64,000 bases of DNA from Thermodesulfovibrio sp. 3462-1 (GCF_040451425.1 NZ_CP144374.1:186001-250000); one strand, 5' to 3'. Shown: positions 6,940 to 18,267, numbered from the stretch's first letter. Made by a program: numbers and translations. Notes: a model not told the origin generated them from the letters alone.

Positions 6940-8562
6940 ATGAGAAAAGGCATTTATCTGAGAATTGCACTAATACTGGCAACTGTTGTTTTAGCATTTA
7001 TTTTCTTTTTGCCAAATACTCCTCTTTTTGATTACATGCCTCAGTGGTGGAAAAAAAATATGCCTCACAAAGGAATCGTTCTTGGGCTTGACTTAAGAGG
7101 AGGTTCTCATCTTGTTTTTGAAGTTGACATTAAAAGGGCAAGACAAATAACAGTTGAAAGAATAGGCATGCATCTTCAGAGCCTTCTTGAGAAAAAGGGG
7201 ATAAAAGCTTCAGTAAAAATCTCAGATGAAAAAATAATTATCCAGCCAGTAAACGATGAAGCGAAAAAGCTGGTAAAAGAAAACTATCCTGATCTTTCTA
7301 TTTCCGTTCAGGGTAATAATCTTTTATGCGAACTTCCAGAAAGTGCATTCAAAAGAATAGAGACAACGTCTGTTGAACAAGCAATAGAAGTAATTCGTAA
7401 CAGGGTTGATCAGCTTGGAGTTGCTGAACCAATAATACACCGTCAGGGTGAAAATGAAATAGTTGTCCAGCTTCCCGGAGTAAAGGATCCGAAAAAAGCT
7501 CTTGAAATTATTGGCAAAACTGCTCAACTTGAGTTTAAGCTTCTTGATGAAGAAACTCCTCTGTGGAAAGAGCTTCCTTCACTTATTAAAGCAGGTGAGG
7601 AAGAAAGCTTTCTCAATAAATGGAAAAGTAAACTTCCAGAGGGTGATGAACTTGTCTTTCAAAAAATTGTAAATAAAGAAACTGGAGAGGTTTATAAAAG
7701 ACCCTATATTGTAAAAAAAGATGTTTTACTTACAGGAGACCTTCTTGCTGAAGCCCATGTAAGCATTGATCAAAGATTTAACGAACCTTATGTATCTTTG
7801 CGTTTCAACGATGCAGGAGCAAAGATCTTTGAAGAGATTACAGCAAAGTATGTAAAACACAGACTTGCCATAATTCTTGATGGGAATCTCTATTCAGCTC
7901 CTGTAATTCAGGAAAGAATTGAAGGTGGAAATGCTCAGATTACAGGAAATTTTTCTATGGAAGAAGCGAAAGACCTTGCTATTGTTCTCAGAGCAGGTGC
8001 ACTACCTGCACCTGTAAAGCTTATTCAAAATGTTACTGTGGGTCCAACTCTTGGTAGAGATTCTATTGAAGCTGGCAAAATGGCTGTTATTTTTGCAGCA
8101 GTGTTTGTTTCACTGTTTATGGTTTTTTACTATAGACTAAGTGGTGTAATTGCAGATTTTGCTTTGATACTTAATATTATTCTTCTTATCGGAGCACTGG
8201 CTGCTTTAAATGCAACGCTTACGCTTCCAGGAATTGCAGGAATTGCTCTTGCAATTGGAATGGCAGTGGATTCTAATGTTCTTATGTTTGAAAGAATAAG
8301 AGAAGAACTCAGAGTCGGAAAAACTCCAAAAGCAGCGATTGAATCAGGATATAAAAAAGCATTCTGGACAATTTTTGACTCCCATGTAACAACTCTTATA
8401 ACAGCAGCAGTTCTTTTCCATTTTGGTTCAGGACCTATAAAGGGATTTGCAGTTACTCTTTCACTTGGAGTGGCTATCAACTTGTTTACTGCTTTAATAG
8501 GCACAAAAACAGTTTTTGACTTTATATACATTGGAAAGGAGCGAAAGAGCCTGAGCATATGA
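6940..8562 (+). CDS. secD: protein translocase subunit SecD
   Basis: A 540-residue inner-membrane protein that uses the proton-motive force to complete translocation of exported proteins through SecYEG. One N-terminal membrane segment is followed by [15 protein letters not shown] at about 49, the canonical SecD D1 motif. The large periplasmic P1 region contains [14 protein letters not shown] at about 153. Five membrane segments fill residues 380-535, with [25 protein letters not shown], the conserved D4 region, at about 438. Length is typical of the single SecD form. Its stop codon overlaps the secF start by 4 bases. Confidence 0.97.
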   Translation: MRKGIYLRIALILATVVLAFIFFLPNTPLFDYMPQWWKKNMPHKGIVLGLDLRGGSHLVFEVDIKRARQITVERIGMHLQSLLEKKGIKASVKISDEKIIIQPVNDEAKKLVKENYPDLSISVQGNNLLCELPESAFKRIETTSVEQAIEVIRNRVDQLGVAEPIIHRQGENEIVVQLPGVKDPKKALEIIGKTAQLEFKLLDEETPLWKELPSLIKAGEEESFLNKWKSKLPEGDELVFQKIVNKETGEVYKRPYIVKKDVLLTGDLLAEAHVSIDQRFNEPYVSLRFNDAGAKIFEEITAKYVKHRLAIILDGNLYSAPVIQERIEGGNAQITGNFSMEEAKDLAIVLRAGALPAPVKLIQNVTVGPTLGRDSIEAGKMAVIFAAVFVSLFMVFYYRLSGVIADFALILNIILLIGALAALNATLTLPGIAGIALAIGMAVDSNVLMFERIREELRVGKTPKAAIESGYKKAFWTIFDSHVTTLITAAVLFHFGSGPIKGFAVTLSLGVAINLFTALIGTKTVFDFIYIGKERKSLSI

Positions 8563-9464
8563 TCCAGATACTTGGCAAAACAAACATTGATTTCTTAGGA
8601 AAAAAATACTTTGCCCTCGGACTTTCCTGTTTAATGATAATTGTTGGAATTTTTGCAATTTTTCAGATTCATGCTGGCAGGGCAAATCTTGGTGTTGATT
8701 TTGCTGGAGGATTAAGTCTTCAGGTGAAATTTTCTCAGCCTATAACACTTGCAGAGGTAAGAGCAGCGCTTGATAAGGCAGGGATAAAAGATGCTGATAT
8801 ACAGGAGCTTCCAACAGAAAAGAAAATTCTCATAAAGCTGAAAAAACAAAAAGAAAATGCCTACGAGGCAGTTGAAAATGCTATTAAAGAAAACCTTTCC
8901 AATAAAGAGCCTGTGGTTGAATCAATAACTGAAATTGGTCCAAAAATTGGAGAACGAACGAAAAGGGATGCTACTGTGGCAATTGCTGTTGCTACATTGG
9001 GAATACTTTTATACATTGCAATAAGATTCAGATTCCATTTTGCAGTCGGTGCTACTTTTGCAACCTTTCATGATGTTATGGCTTTACTGGGAATCTTTTA
9101 TATTCTTGATAAGGAAATAAATCTGATTTTTATAAGTGCTCTTTTGACAATAGCTGGATACTCTCTCACTGACACAGTTGTTGTGTTTGATAGAATTCGT
9201 GAAAATCTTGGCAAAGTGGCAAAAGGAACAATGACCCTTGAGGCATTGATGAACAAAAGCATAAATGAAGTTTTATCAAGAACAATTATAACATCTTTTA
9301 CAACATTCATTTCATCATTTGCTTTATTTTTATTCGGAGGAGAAGTCTTGCACGACTTTGCCCTTGCAATGATGATTGGAATAGTTATTGGAACCTATTC
9401 CTCCATATTTGTAGCAAGCCCTATTGTGCTACTACTTGGCAAAAATTCTCTGTTAAAGAAATAA
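8559..9464 (+). CDS. secF: protein translocase subunit SecF
   Basis: A 301-residue partner of SecD in the export motor. It shows the N-terminal membrane segment, [14 protein letters not shown] (the SecF D1 motif) at about 46, a short periplasmic P1 domain and five C-terminal membrane segments with [15 protein letters not shown] at about 204. Start ATG overlaps the secD stop, implying translational coupling. Length and domain order are normal. Confidence 0.97.
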   Translation: MIQILGKTNIDFLGKKYFALGLSCLMIIVGIFAIFQIHAGRANLGVDFAGGLSLQVKFSQPITLAEVRAALDKAGIKDADIQELPTEKKILIKLKKQKENAYEAVENAIKENLSNKEPVVESITEIGPKIGERTKRDATVAIAVATLGILLYIAIRFRFHFAVGATFATFHDVMALLGIFYILDKEINLIFISALLTIAGYSLTDTVVVFDRIRENLGKVAKGTMTLEALMNKSINEVLSRTIITSFTTFISSFALFLFGGEVLHDFALAMMIGIVIGTYSSIFVASPIVLLLGKNSLLKK

Positions 9465-9465
9465 G

Positions 9466-11136
9466 ATGCAATACAGCGAATGGGTGGTTGTTAAGACAAA
9501 TCAGGAATATCTTGAGTATCTGTCGAGGTTTTTGAATATATCAATTCCTGTGGTACAGGTTCTTGTTTCAAGGGGTCTAAAAGATGTAAATGAAATTTAC
9601 TCCTTCCTAAATCCTTCAATGGATTTAATTGATCCCTTCAGTATTTCAGGAGTTTATGAAACTGTACGAATAATAAAGGAAGCTGTAAAATCAGGCATAA
9701 GGATTTTTATAAATGGAGATTATGATGCTGATGGATTAACAGCTACTGCAATTCTTTATGACATTTTGAAAAAGATGAAGGCTCAGGTTTTTTATCATAT
9801 TCCCCATAGAATTCATCATGGATATGGTTTAACTCAAACAAGTATTGAAGAGGCAAAAAAAGTAGGGGCAAAGCTCATTATAACTGTTGATTGTGGAATA
9901 AGAGACTTTGAAATGGTTCAATACGCAAAAAAACAAGGAATACAGACAATCATTACAGACCATCATGAACCATTGACAGTAGACGGTAAGCTTGTTCTTC
10001 CCGATGCTCTAATCATAATCAATCCTAAAGTTGATGAAAACTCACCATATACATCTCTGGCAGGTGTCGGAGTTGCTTTCATGCTTGCTATGGCTTTAAA
10101 TTCTGAAGAAGCCATGCAGTATCTTGACCTTGTAACACTTGGAACTTATGCTGATATGGTTCCTCTTAATACTGTTAACAGAGCATTAATAAAGCAAGGA
10201 TGGCAGCTTATAGAAAATCCATGTAGAGTATCAATCAAGACATTAAAAGATATTGCATCAGTTTCTGGCAACATTAAAAAATTTCACATGAGCTATTGTC
10301 TTATACCGAAAATTAACGCACCTGGAAGAGTTGATCATGCAGCAGATGTGGTGAAATTCTTCGTTTCAGAGAATTTTGAAGAGATTGAAACTATTGGCAA
10401 GTGGATAAATCAGATGAATTCTTTAAGACAGAAAACAGAAGAAAAAATTATGGAAGAAATTGAAAAAAAGCTTGAAACAGAGTTTAATGACGAACCAGTT
10501 ATTGTTTTATGGGGAGACTGGCATATTGGAGTTGTTGGCACAGTGGCAAGCAAACTTCTTGATAGATTTAACAGACCTGTATTCATAATGGCAATAGACG
10601 AAAACAAAGCAAAGGGTTCTGCAAGAGCTCCCAATGGTGTAGATTTACAGAAAATGCTTGGCAGTTGTAAAGACCTGCTTATACGCTTTGGAGGTCACAA
10701 GCAGGCAGCAGGAGTAATGCTTTATAAAGAAAAGCTTAATGAATTCAAAGAAAGGCTTTGCAAATTAGCAGGAAGCATGGACATGGAACCCCAAAATGTG
10801 CTTCAGCTGGATGCTCAGGTCAGTCTATCAGAGGTCAATGAAAAAGTAACAGAAGAGATAAAGCTTCTTGAACCTTTTGGAGAGGGGAATCGTGAACCTC
10901 TATTTGGAGCAAAGGAGCTTACTGTGGTAAATTTAAGAAAGGTGGGCAGTAATCATCTTAAAATGTCTTTAAGGCAAAATGGGAAATATATTCCTGCAAT
11001 AGGTTTTGACATGGCAAAAGAACCAATACTTGAGGGATGCCTTATTGATGCAGCATTCACTCCAGTGATAAATGAGTGGGAGGGAGTAAGAAGCCTTCAA
11101 CTTCAACTTAAGGCAATTAGAAGGACACAACAATGA
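9466..11136 (+). CDS. recJ: single-stranded-DNA 5'-3' exonuclease RecJ
   Basis: A 556-residue DHH-family nuclease used in mismatch repair and RecF-pathway recombination. Motif I NGDYDADG lies at residues 83-90, VDCG at about 141, motif III DHH at 165-167, and the DHHA1 motif [10 protein letters not shown] at about 410. The C-terminal OB-type domain ends with [13 protein letters not shown]. Length is close to that of other RecJ proteins. The start lies 1 base after secF with no Shine-Dalgarno sequence of its own, so translation is probably coupled. Linkage of secDF to recJ is common in bacteria. Confidence 0.95.
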   Translation: MQYSEWVVVKTNQEYLEYLSRFLNISIPVVQVLVSRGLKDVNEIYSFLNPSMDLIDPFSISGVYETVRIIKEAVKSGIRIFINGDYDADGLTATAILYDILKKMKAQVFYHIPHRIHHGYGLTQTSIEEAKKVGAKLIITVDCGIRDFEMVQYAKKQGIQTIITDHHEPLTVDGKLVLPDALIIINPKVDENSPYTSLAGVGVAFMLAMALNSEEAMQYLDLVTLGTYADMVPLNTVNRALIKQGWQLIENPCRVSIKTLKDIASVSGNIKKFHMSYCLIPKINAPGRVDHAADVVKFFVSENFEEIETIGKWINQMNSLRQKTEEKIMEEIEKKLETEFNDEPVIVLWGDWHIGVVGTVASKLLDRFNRPVFIMAIDENKAKGSARAPNGVDLQKMLGSCKDLLIRFGGHKQAAGVMLYKEKLNEFKERLCKLAGSMDMEPQNVLQLDAQVSLSEVNEKVTEEIKLLEPFGEGNREPLFGAKELTVVNLRKVGSNHLKMSLRQNGKYIPAIGFDMAKEPILEGCLIDAAFTPVINEWEGVRSLQLQLKAIRRTQQ

Positions 11137-11927
11137 GATTTACAGTAACAGATTTATTAAATAAAAAAAAGCAAAAGCAGAAAATTACCATGCTTACAGC
11201 CTATGACTACATGACTGCTCATCTTGTTGATGAAGCGGGAATAGATATGATTCTTGTGGGGGATTCTCTTTCAATGGTTATTCAGGGAAATGATACAACC
11301 CTGCCTGTAACAATGGAAGAGATGCTGTATCATACAAAGATTGTTGTAAAATCAACGAAAAGAGCAATGGTTGTGGCTGACATGCCTTTTATGTCTTATC
11401 AGGTAAGTGTTGAAGAAGCAGTAAGAAACGCAGGAAGATTTATCAAGGAAGCTGGTGCACAGGCTGTTAAACTTGAAGGTGGAAGGGAAATTCTTTTTCA
11501 GGTAAAAGCTATTACAGAAGCAGAGATTCCTGTTATTGGACATCTTGGTCTTACACCTCAGGCAGTGCTCAGAATGGGAGGATACAGACTTCAGGGTAAA
11601 ACAGAAGAGCAAGCAAGAAGAATAAAAGAAGATGCTTTAAGACTTCAGGACAAGGGTGCTGTGGCAATAGTTCTTGAAGTAATTCCAAAGGAGCTTGCTC
11701 AGGAGATAACTGAAAGCCTTGAAATTCCAACAATAGGGATTGGAGCAGGTCCTTATTGTGATGGACAGGTTCTTGTAATTCATGACTTGTTAGGACTGTT
11801 TGAAAAATTTACACCAAAATTTGTAAAAAAATATGCGAATTTAAGAGAGGAAATTTTGAAAGCAATAAGACAATACAAAGAAGAAGTTGAAAAAGGCGAG
11901 TTCCCTGCCGAAGAACATTCTTTTTAG
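11133..11927 (+). CDS. panB: 3-methyl-2-oxobutanoate hydroxymethyltransferase
   Basis: Cytosolic enzyme that adds a hydroxymethyl group from methylene-tetrahydrofolate to 2-oxoisovalerate, the first committed step of pantothenate and CoA synthesis. The 264-residue length is standard. [25 protein letters not shown] and the metal- and substrate-binding GHLGLTPQ at about 137 are all present. [14 protein letters not shown] at about 198 is the usual C-terminal motif. It overlaps recJ by 4 bases. Confidence 0.96.
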   Translation: MRFTVTDLLNKKKQKQKITMLTAYDYMTAHLVDEAGIDMILVGDSLSMVIQGNDTTLPVTMEEMLYHTKIVVKSTKRAMVVADMPFMSYQVSVEEAVRNAGRFIKEAGAQAVKLEGGREILFQVKAITEAEIPVIGHLGLTPQAVLRMGGYRLQGKTEEQARRIKEDALRLQDKGAVAIVLEVIPKELAQEITESLEIPTIGIGAGPYCDGQVLVIHDLLGLFEKFTPKFVKKYANLREEILKAIRQYKEEVEKGEFPAEEHSF

Positions 11928-11943
11928 GTTGAAGGAGTTAGAG

Positions 11944-13155
11944 ATGCTACAGCCTGAAAAACAATTTGAAATTATAAAAAGAGGAAGCGTTGAAATAATT
12001 CTTGAAGAAGATCTAAAAAGAAAACTTGAAAGAGCTTACAAAGAAAAAAAACCCTTACGAGTAAAAGCAGGTTTTGATCCAACTGCTCCAGACATTCATC
12101 TTGGACATACTGTTCTTCTTGAAAAAATGAGACAGTTTCAGGAGCTGGGGCATGAGGTAATCTTTTTAATTGGTGATTTTACAGGAATGATAGGAGATCC
12201 CTCTGGCAAAACAGAGACAAGAAAACCTCTTACGAGAGAGGAAGTGCTGAAAAATGCTGAAACATATAAGGAACAGGTTTTTAAAATTCTTGATCCTGAA
12301 AAAACCATTGTCCGATTCAACAGTGAATGGTTTGGCTGTATGTCAGCCCTTGATATGTGTAGGCTTGCAGGTGCTGAGACAGTTGCAAGAATGCTTGAAA
12401 GAGAAGACTTTAAAAAACGCTTTACAGAAGGCAAGCCAATAAGTATTCTTGAGTTTCTTTATCCGCTGCTTCAGGCTTATGACTCTGTTTATTTAAAAGC
12501 AGATGTAGAGCTCGGTGGCACTGATCAGAAGTTCAATCTCTTAATGGGAAGACAGTTGATGAAAATGTATGGAATAGAAGAACAGGTTATAATCACAATG
12601 CCTCTTCTTGAAGGGCTTGACGGTGTGCAGAAGATGTCTAAAAGTCTTGGTAACTATATTGGAATAAACGAACCTCCTGATGAAATGTTTGGAAAAATAA
12701 TGTCAATAAGTGATGAGCTGATGCTCAAGTATTACGAACTTTTAAGCCACATATCAATTGAAGAGCTTAATGAATTGAAAAATGGTATAAAGGAAGGCAG
12801 AATTAATCCAAGAGATGCAAAAGAGGCTCTGGCAGTTGAGCTTGTCAGTATATATCATGGCAGTGTAGCAGCAGAAAAAGCAAGGCAGAGATTTATTAAA
12901 CTTTTCAAACAGAAAGAGATTCCCGAAGACATTCAAACTGTAAAAGTAAAGGATGAAGGATATGGAGTATGGCTTCCAAAAATCCTTAAAGAACACGGTG
13001 TTACAAAAAGCACATCAGAGTCAATAAGGCTTATTGAGCAGGGCGCAGTCAGGGTTAACAATGAGCAAATCATGAACTCTGACATAAAACTTAAAGCTGG
13101 CGAGTATATTGTAAAAGTAGGCAAAAGAAGATTTATCAAAATAATAGTGAACTGA
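11944..13155 (+). CDS. tyrS: tyrosyl-tRNA synthetase (TyrRS, long-branch type)
   Basis: A 403-residue class I aminoacyl-tRNA synthetase. The HIGH-type motif appears as [14 protein letters not shown] at about 51, the tyrosine-binding region as [19 protein letters not shown] at about 180, and [11 protein letters not shown] at about 231. An S4 RNA-binding domain occupies the last 65 residues ([16 protein letters not shown]). The ATG at 11944 is preferred over upstream in-frame codons because GAAGGAG lies 8 bases before it; it then begins 16 bases after panB. It faces the flgE gene; no strong terminator is visible in the 40-base gap. Confidence 0.96.
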   Translation: MLQPEKQFEIIKRGSVEIILEEDLKRKLERAYKEKKPLRVKAGFDPTAPDIHLGHTVLLEKMRQFQELGHEVIFLIGDFTGMIGDPSGKTETRKPLTREEVLKNAETYKEQVFKILDPEKTIVRFNSEWFGCMSALDMCRLAGAETVARMLEREDFKKRFTEGKPISILEFLYPLLQAYDSVYLKADVELGGTDQKFNLLMGRQLMKMYGIEEQVIITMPLLEGLDGVQKMSKSLGNYIGINEPPDEMFGKIMSISDELMLKYYELLSHISIEELNELKNGIKEGRINPRDAKEALAVELVSIYHGSVAAEKARQRFIKLFKQKEIPEDIQTVKVKDEGYGVWLPKILKEHGVTKSTSESIRLIEQGAVRVNNEQIMNSDIKLKAGEYIVKVGKRRFIKIIVN

Positions 13156-13195
13156 ATATAAATCAATTCAAAAAATTCACATAATCTCCTACCCC

Positions 13196-14479
13196 CTATC
13201 TTACAATGTTCATTAATTCATTTAGTATATTGTCAGTTGTTGTAATTACTCTTACATTTGCCTGATAGGCTCTTTGAGCTGCGATCATTCGGATAAATTC
13301 CTCTGCAAGATCTACATTGCTTGATTCAAGAGAGTTTGCATATACAGAGCCAACTCCAACTGTTCCAGGTGCACCGTAGGTTGGTCCACCAGAACCATAG
13401 GATTCAAGAAATAGATTTTTCCCAACTTTTGTGAGATTATGAGCTGCAACAAACTTTGCCAGAACAACCTGGGCAACTTTTTTAACCTGACCGTTTGTAA
13501 ATACACCTGATATAACTCCATTTTGATCAACTGTTATTGCGATAAGATTTCCAGCAGTGTATCCATTCTGATTTTGAAATACCACAGCATTGGGTGAACC
13601 ATACTGAGTTGAGTCTGTAAAATCAAAGGTAATATTCTGCGGATTAGTAGCTCCCCAGGCTGAAAAATCAAAGCTTGCCTGAGGATTGGTTGGTGAAACT
13701 GTAGTAAGTTTTCCATCCGAACTAAATGTTAAGGTTATAGGCTGTGTTCCTGGTGTGCCAGAGTCAAAGTCTATTTCTTGATAGTTTGGGGTTCCTGTTG
13801 CACTACTGTTGTATATAACATGTGCCTCCCATGTGTTTGCTGCAGTTTTTACAAAATATGTATAAACAAGATGGGGATTGCCAAGACTATCATAGACTGT
13901 TATTGCTGTTGAAAAATTATATACTGACGAATTTGGTAGATTTGCTCCTGGAGTAAAACTCCATGTTTTAATATCATCTCTTGAGTCAAGATTTACCTGA
14001 GTATTTATTTTATTAGTTGCAGAGGGTTCGCTCATCAATCCTGCAAGATATACATCATTAATTTCACCTGTTACATTTCCAGTTGCATCCATTTTGTATG
14101 CTTGAAGCCTGTATCCATTGGGATCAACGATATAGCCATCTTTGTCAAGTCTGAACTGACCTGCACGGGTGTAGTAGGTTGGACCATTCAGTTGCCTTAC
14201 AACAAAAAATCCATCTCCTTCTATTGCTAAATCAAGAGGATTTGCAGTTGTTTCAAGAGTTCCCTGGGTAAACATTTTTTGAATATCTATAATCATTGTT
14301 CCACGGCCAACCTGCATTGCAGAGGCTCCACCAAGAGTCTGGCTCAGGATATCTCCAAAATTAGCCCTGCTTGCTTTAAAACCAACAGTGTTTGCATTGG
14401 CAATGTTATCTCCTATTACTGAAAGGGCAAGTCCGTTTGCATTCAGTCCACTTATTCCTGTAAAAAGTGATGTTAACAT
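13196..14479 (-). CDS. flgE: flagellar hook protein FlgE
   Basis: A 427-residue structural protein exported by the flagellar type III system to build the hook. The N-terminus LTSLFTGISGLNANG and the DNIANANTVGFKASRANF rod/hook signature at about 26 are clear, and the C-terminus ends with the matching coiled coil SSNVDLAEEFIRMIAAQRAYQ. The centre is threonine-, asparagine- and glycine-rich, as usual for hook surface domains. It follows flgD by 13 bases and is the last gene of the cluster. AGGGAGG precedes the start. Length is typical of shorter hook proteins. Confidence 0.93.
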   Translation of the reverse strand: MLTSLFTGISGLNANGLALSVIGDNIANANTVGFKASRANFGDILSQTLGGASAMQVGRGTMIIDIQKMFTQGTLETTANPLDLAIEGDGFFVVRQLNGPTYYTRAGQFRLDKDGYIVDPNGYRLQAYKMDATGNVTGEINDVYLAGLMSEPSATNKINTQVNLDSRDDIKTWSFTPGANLPNSSVYNFSTAITVYDSLGNPHLVYTYFVKTAANTWEAHVIYNSSATGTPNYQEIDFDSGTPGTQPITLTFSSDGKLTTVSPTNPQASFDFSAWGATNPQNITFDFTDSTQYGSPNAVVFQNQNGYTAGNLIAITVDQNGVISGVFTNGQVKKVAQVVLAKFVAAHNLTKVGKNLFLESYGSGGPTYGAPGTVGVGSVYANSLESSNVDLAEEFIRMIAAQRAYQANVRVITTTDNILNELMNIVR

Positions 14480-14492
14480 ACTATCACCTCCC

Positions 14493-14906
14493 TTAGGATT
14501 TTATTCCCTGAATTTCATCAAGAGATATGGTCTTGCTTCCCACATCAATTTTGAGTTTTCCATCTTGATAGCTTATTCCTTTTACTGTGAATTCTTCTGA
14601 AGAGGTTGTTGTAATTGTTTTATCAATTAGAGTTGCTCCAACCAATAAAGCATCTTCTTTTGTTTTTGTAGATATAAAACTATTTAGTGTGTCTCCGATA
14701 TTAATAATCTGTTCAAGAGCTGAAAACGTTGCAAGCTGTCCTACAAATTGAGTATTATCCAATGGATTTAATGGATCCTGATACTTAAGCTGTGCTGTAA
14801 GAAGCTTTAAAAATGCTTCTTTATCAATTTTGTTGTTGCCAGTACCTGTTGTTTTTGGTTGCACTGTGTAAAGAGGATTATTAAATATGCTTGTTACATC
14901 TGCCAT
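14493..14906 (-). CDS. flgD: flagellar hook capping/assembly protein FlgD
   Basis: A 137-residue scaffold that caps the growing hook. The family motif is KEAFLKLLTAQLKYQDPLNP followed by DNTQFVGQLATFSALEQ at residues 28-67. The protein lacks the large C-terminal Tudor/FnIII domain of enterobacterial FlgD; only a short beta-rich tail remains, as in many short FlgD forms. It lies between fliK and flgE, as expected. Start has GGAGG about 10 bases upstream. Confidence 0.92.
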   Translation of the reverse strand: MADVTSIFNNPLYTVQPKTTGTGNNKIDKEAFLKLLTAQLKYQDPLNPLDNTQFVGQLATFSALEQIINIGDTLNSFISTKTKEDALLVGATLIDKTITTTSSEEFTVKGISYQDGKLKIDVGSKTISLDEIQGIKS

Positions 14907-14919
14907 TTTTTATTCCTCC

Positions 14920-15990
14920 TTATACGAAATATTCAAAAAATTTTTGATTGCCTCTGTATTTTCTCTGTCCCTGACCATTGTAGGAATCAGAATATCCGCG
15001 ATAATCCTTCATCAAATCAAGCAAGAAATCAGAGACTTTTATGCCTGAAGACTGAAGATTGCTTTTAATTTCCGGGATAAGAGCTGTAAGTGCCTCCTTT
15101 ACATGGGGATAATCAACTTTCATATCAGCCCTGAGACCTGCATTGTCCATAGAAAGCTTAATCAGTATTTTACCAAGCTCTGGTGGTTCAAGCTGAACTA
15201 CAACTGTTTTTTGAGAACTGGATACAGCCTTAAAAACTATATCTGAGACTTCACTTATCCGTGTAAAGGGAAGTTCAATTTTTTGCTCAAAATTTTTAAT
15301 TTCATTGGTTCTGTCCTGAATATTGTGAAAAATATTTAATTGTGATGATAGCTCTTTGTTATTGAGGGTTTTTTTCATGATATAAGCATTTGGAAATTCT
15401 GAGTTATCACTGTCGCTTCCTGAATAGGTCTTAACAGCATTTAAGAGGAAAGTTGAAGGAGTTTCTTCGTGTAGTTTACCCTGACAGGAAGATGTTGGAT
15501 TAAAAAGAAATTGCTCAGAATTATCCTTGTCTGAGTAATTTTGAACCGTGTTTGATAATTTTGGACTGTATATGTGTTGATTTTCTTTGTTTAAAAGGAT
15601 TTTATTATCAAAATTTTCAAGTAAACTCTGAATTTCAGAGTTGTTATTCTGGGATTTAAGATTTTGCAAAAGACTGTTCAATTCTTTTATTTCTATCTGA
15701 CCTGACTGAAGAAGTCTGACATAGGCTTTTAATTCAGAAGAAAACTCTAAAGACTGAAAGAGTTCCTGAAAGTTTTTGATATCCTGCAATAGAAAGTTGT
15801 GAAAAGAGGCAAATGGAAAAATAAATGGATTGTTATTTATTGAAGCTTTGGTTGAGAGGTCTTTGTTTTCAAAGAAAAGCTGTAGTAGTTCATTGAAAAT
15901 CTCGTCAAATCCTGTAGATTTACTTTTTGCTACTGCCTGATTTTTAATTATATTTAATAGCTCCAGATTTATGTTTTCTGTTAACATCAT
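14920..15990 (-). CDS. fliK: flagellar hook-length control protein FliK
   Basis: A 356-residue ruler protein exported while the hook grows; it switches the export gate from hook to filament substrates. The conserved C-terminal domain begins near VVVQLEPPELGKILIKLSMDN (about residue 260) and continues to SDFLLDL. The N-terminal two-thirds is low-complexity, rich in asparagine, serine and leucine, as in other FliK proteins. The ATG at 15990 (MMLTEN) is preferred over an upstream TTG. No good Shine-Dalgarno sequence is seen. It begins after a 95-base gap downstream of the motE-like gene. Confidence 0.85.
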   Translation of the reverse strand: MMLTENINLELLNIIKNQAVAKSKSTGFDEIFNELLQLFFENKDLSTKASINNNPFIFPFASFHNFLLQDIKNFQELFQSLEFSSELKAYVRLLQSGQIEIKELNSLLQNLKSQNNNSEIQSLLENFDNKILLNKENQHIYSPKLSNTVQNYSDKDNSEQFLFNPTSSCQGKLHEETPSTFLLNAVKTYSGSDSDNSEFPNAYIMKKTLNNKELSSQLNIFHNIQDRTNEIKNFEQKIELPFTRISEVSDIVFKAVSSSQKTVVVQLEPPELGKILIKLSMDNAGLRADMKVDYPHVKEALTALIPEIKSNLQSSGIKVSDFLLDLMKDYRGYSDSYNGQGQRKYRGNQKFFEYFV

Positions 15991-16085
15991 ACCAAAAAAC
16001 AATTCAATCTTTATGCCAGTTTTAGTTTATTGATTTTAAAAGGTTTTTTATATTGAAAACGCAGATTATGAAGAGAAAAATTTTC

Positions 16086-16541
16086 CTACCTGGATGACTT
16101 TTCCTTTATTGAAACGATTTTCTTAGAAAGAATAGCTGCTTTTTCTGGATTTATATTGGCAAGAATTTTCCCTGCCTGACGTGGTTTTATTGCAAGAAGC
16201 AAAGCTACTGCAGTGTCTTCATCAAGTTTTTCAATTCTTGAAGCAGCCTCTTCAGGAGGCATTGCTTCGTATATTTTTGCAAGTCTCTGATAGTTTTCCT
16301 GCTGAGATTTTTCAAGCTGAGCTTTAAGTTCCTCCTGCTGCTTAATCTTTGCTTCAATCTCGCTCTTAAGTTTTTTCAACTCCTCGGTCTTTTTAGCAAT
16401 ATCTTCCTGAAGAATCTTCAATCTGTCTTCTTCTATGGATGTAGTTTGTTTATTTGATGTCTGCTGACCGATTAAAGTGCCTGCTGCCAATCCTAAAACA
16501 AGAATTAATATGGAAAGAATAATTGCTCTTTTAAACATCAT
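16086..16541 (-). CDS. MotE-like flagellar protein with MgtE N-terminal-type domain
   Basis: A 151-residue membrane-anchored coiled-coil protein. One membrane segment (residues 4-25) is followed by a long charged coiled coil (about 40-88) and a short helical domain containing AMPPEEAASRIEKLDEDTAVALLLAIKP. That last domain is the MgtE intracellular-N type found in FliG-like and MotE proteins. MotE in epsilon-proteobacteria chaperones the stator protein MotC; a related role in rod, export or motor assembly is plausible here. The gene overlaps the fliJ stop by 4 bases, and its position between fliJ and fliK is common in Gram-negative flagellar operons. Confidence 0.75.
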   Translation of the reverse strand: MMFKRAIILSILILVLGLAAGTLIGQQTSNKQTTSIEEDRLKILQEDIAKKTEELKKLKSEIEAKIKQQEELKAQLEKSQQENYQRLAKIYEAMPPEEAASRIEKLDEDTAVALLLAIKPRQAGKILANINPEKAAILSKKIVSIKEKSSR

Positions 16542-16954
16542 TTACTCCTTACCTGACTTAAAAATACATCGGAAATTAGTTTCTCTTCAAGTTTTTCCAG
16601 ATGTATTTTTATTCTGCTAATGAGTTTATCATAAAGCTGCTCAATTTTTTTTCTTTCTTTGAAAGCTTCTTCATAAACCTGCCTCTGGGCTTCCAGTTCA
16701 TCATCTATTTTTTTTATGATTTCTCGAGTTTCCTTTAACTGTGTCAAAAGATACTGCATTTCATCATAAATTGAAAGGAGTTCCACTGAAGTTGCTTCCT
16801 TAAGAAAATCTAAAGAGCTGAATCTTTCCTCAAGCATTCTTAAGTATTCCTCCAGTTTTTGCCTTTCCGATAGGATGTTTATAAACTTCTGTTTTTCAAG
16901 CTCTTCTTCCCACTCTTTTAATCTGAGTATCATATTTAATGTATTTACATTCAT
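16538..16954 (-). CDS. fliJ: flagellar export chaperone/coupling protein FliJ
   Basis: A 138-residue, almost entirely coiled-coil protein (KEWEEELEKQKF through KIHLEKLEEKL). FliJ sits in the FliI ATPase ring and links it to the export gate. FliJ sequences diverge strongly, so the call rests on the coiled-coil character, the size and the exact position 3' of fliI, with a 4-base overlap. Confidence 0.82.
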   Translation of the reverse strand: MNVNTLNMILRLKEWEEELEKQKFINILSERQKLEEYLRMLEERFSSLDFLKEATSVELLSIYDEMQYLLTQLKETREIIKKIDDELEAQRQVYEEAFKERKKIEQLYDKLISRIKIHLEKLEEKLISDVFLSQVRSK

Positions 16955-18267
16955 TGCCCTTCAAATAAACTATAAAGCTGATTAAGACTTTCCTGAAAGC
17001 TTACTCTTTCATTTATATCCTGCCTTAAAAAATTGTTTATTTTATTCATCATCTTAATGGCAAAATCAACCTGTGGATTTGTTCCTTCTTTGTATGCACC
17101 TATGTTTATGATGTCTTCATATCTTGAATAGATTGCAAGAAGCTCAAGAAGCCTTTGAGCATACTCAAGATGTTTTTTATCTACCACATCTTTCATCAAC
17201 CTGCTTATGCTTTTCAGTGGATCAATTGCTGGATAGTGATTTCTATTTGCAAGCTCTCTACTTAAGACTATATGCCCATCAAGAATTGCTCTTGATGCAT
17301 CTGCAACAGGATCTGTAAGATCATCTCCTTCAACAAGTACTGTGTATATTCCTGTTATGGAGCCACCATTTTTCGTAACTCCCACTCTTTCAAGAAGCTT
17401 GGGCATTAAGTTGAAAACACTTGGCGGATATCCTTTCATTGTGGGAGGCTCACCTGCTGCAAGCCCGATTTCTCTCTGAGCCATTGCAAAACGGGTAAGG
17501 GAATCCATAAGTAAAAGTACATGTTTACCCTGCTGTCTGAAATACTCTGCTATGGCAGTTGCTAAAAAAGCACCTCTAATACGCGCAAGTGCTGGAGTGT
17601 CAGAGGTTGAAACAACAACAACTGATTTTTTTAATCCATCAGCAAGATCATTTTCAATAAATTCTCTTACCTCTCTGCCACGTTCGCCAATCAGTGCTAT
17701 TACATTTATATCAGCTGATGTGTATCTTGCAATCATTCCAAGAAGAACACTTTTACCAACTCCGCTTCCTGCCATAATTCCTATTTTTTGTCCTTTTGCA
17801 CAGGTGACAATAGCATTTATAGCTCTTATCCCAAGATCAAGGGGCTCTCTAATTATTTCTCTTTCAAGGGGGTTAATGGCCTCTTTATATATTGGAAAAG
17901 GCTTTCCTTTTAATGGCTCTTTACCATCAATTGGCTTTCCTGTTCCATCAATTACTCTTCCAAGAATATCATCACTCAGAGGGATGTAGCTCTGTTTTCC
18001 ATTTACAGCAATTTTTGCTCCTGTTTTTATTCCATAAATCTCACCAAGAGGAGAAAGTAAAACTGTACCATTTTTAAAACCTACGACTTCAGCTTCAATC
18101 CGATTATCTTCACTAATAATTTCACAGATGTCTCCAATACTTGCATTTATTCCAACACTTTCAACAATGAGTCCAACAGCCTTTGTTACTTTACCATAAA
18201 CTTTTATTGGATTTAGTTGTTCCAGAGCCTTGTGAGCTTCATTGAGAAAGGATTGAATTGAGAGCAT
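16951..18267 (-). CDS. fliI: flagellum-specific ATPase FliI
   Basis: A 438-residue hexameric ATPase of the flagellar type III export apparatus. Walker A is AGSGVGKSVLLGM at about 168, Walker B LLLMDSLTRFAMAQRE at about 250, and GEPPTMKGYPPSVF, the export-ATPase signature, follows. The fold is that of F1 beta subunits; the context and the PPSVF motif separate it from atpA/atpD. The ATG at 18267 overlaps fliH by 29 bases. Alternative later starts would cut conserved N-terminal beta-barrel residues. Confidence 0.95.
   Translation of the reverse strand: MLSIQSFLNEAHKALEQLNPIKVYGKVTKAVGLIVESVGINASIGDICEIISEDNRIEAEVVGFKNGTVLLSPLGEIYGIKTGAKIAVNGKQSYIPLSDDILGRVIDGTGKPIDGKEPLKGKPFPIYKEAINPLEREIIREPLDLGIRAINAIVTCAKGQKIGIMAGSGVGKSVLLGMIARYTSADINVIALIGERGREVREFIENDLADGLKKSVVVVSTSDTPALARIRGAFLATAIAEYFRQQGKHVLLLMDSLTRFAMAQREIGLAAGEPPTMKGYPPSVFNLMPKLLERVGVTKNGGSITGIYTVLVEGDDLTDPVADASRAILDGHIVLSRELANRNHYPAIDPLKSISRLMKDVVDKKHLEYAQRLLELLAIYSRYEDIINIGAYKEGTNPQVDFAIKMMNKINNFLRQDINERVSFQESLNQLYSLFEGQ

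Noticed and set aside
13156-13195. Possible terminator between tyrS and flgE
   Set aside because: GTGAA/TTCAC arms exist but the stem is interrupted, A/T-only inside and without a T-tract.
16000-16018. Sigma-54-like TGGCAT...TTGAA upstream of fliK on the minus strand
   Set aside because: The -12 box has GA in place of the invariant GC and the implied start would coincide with the fliK start codon, leaving no leader.
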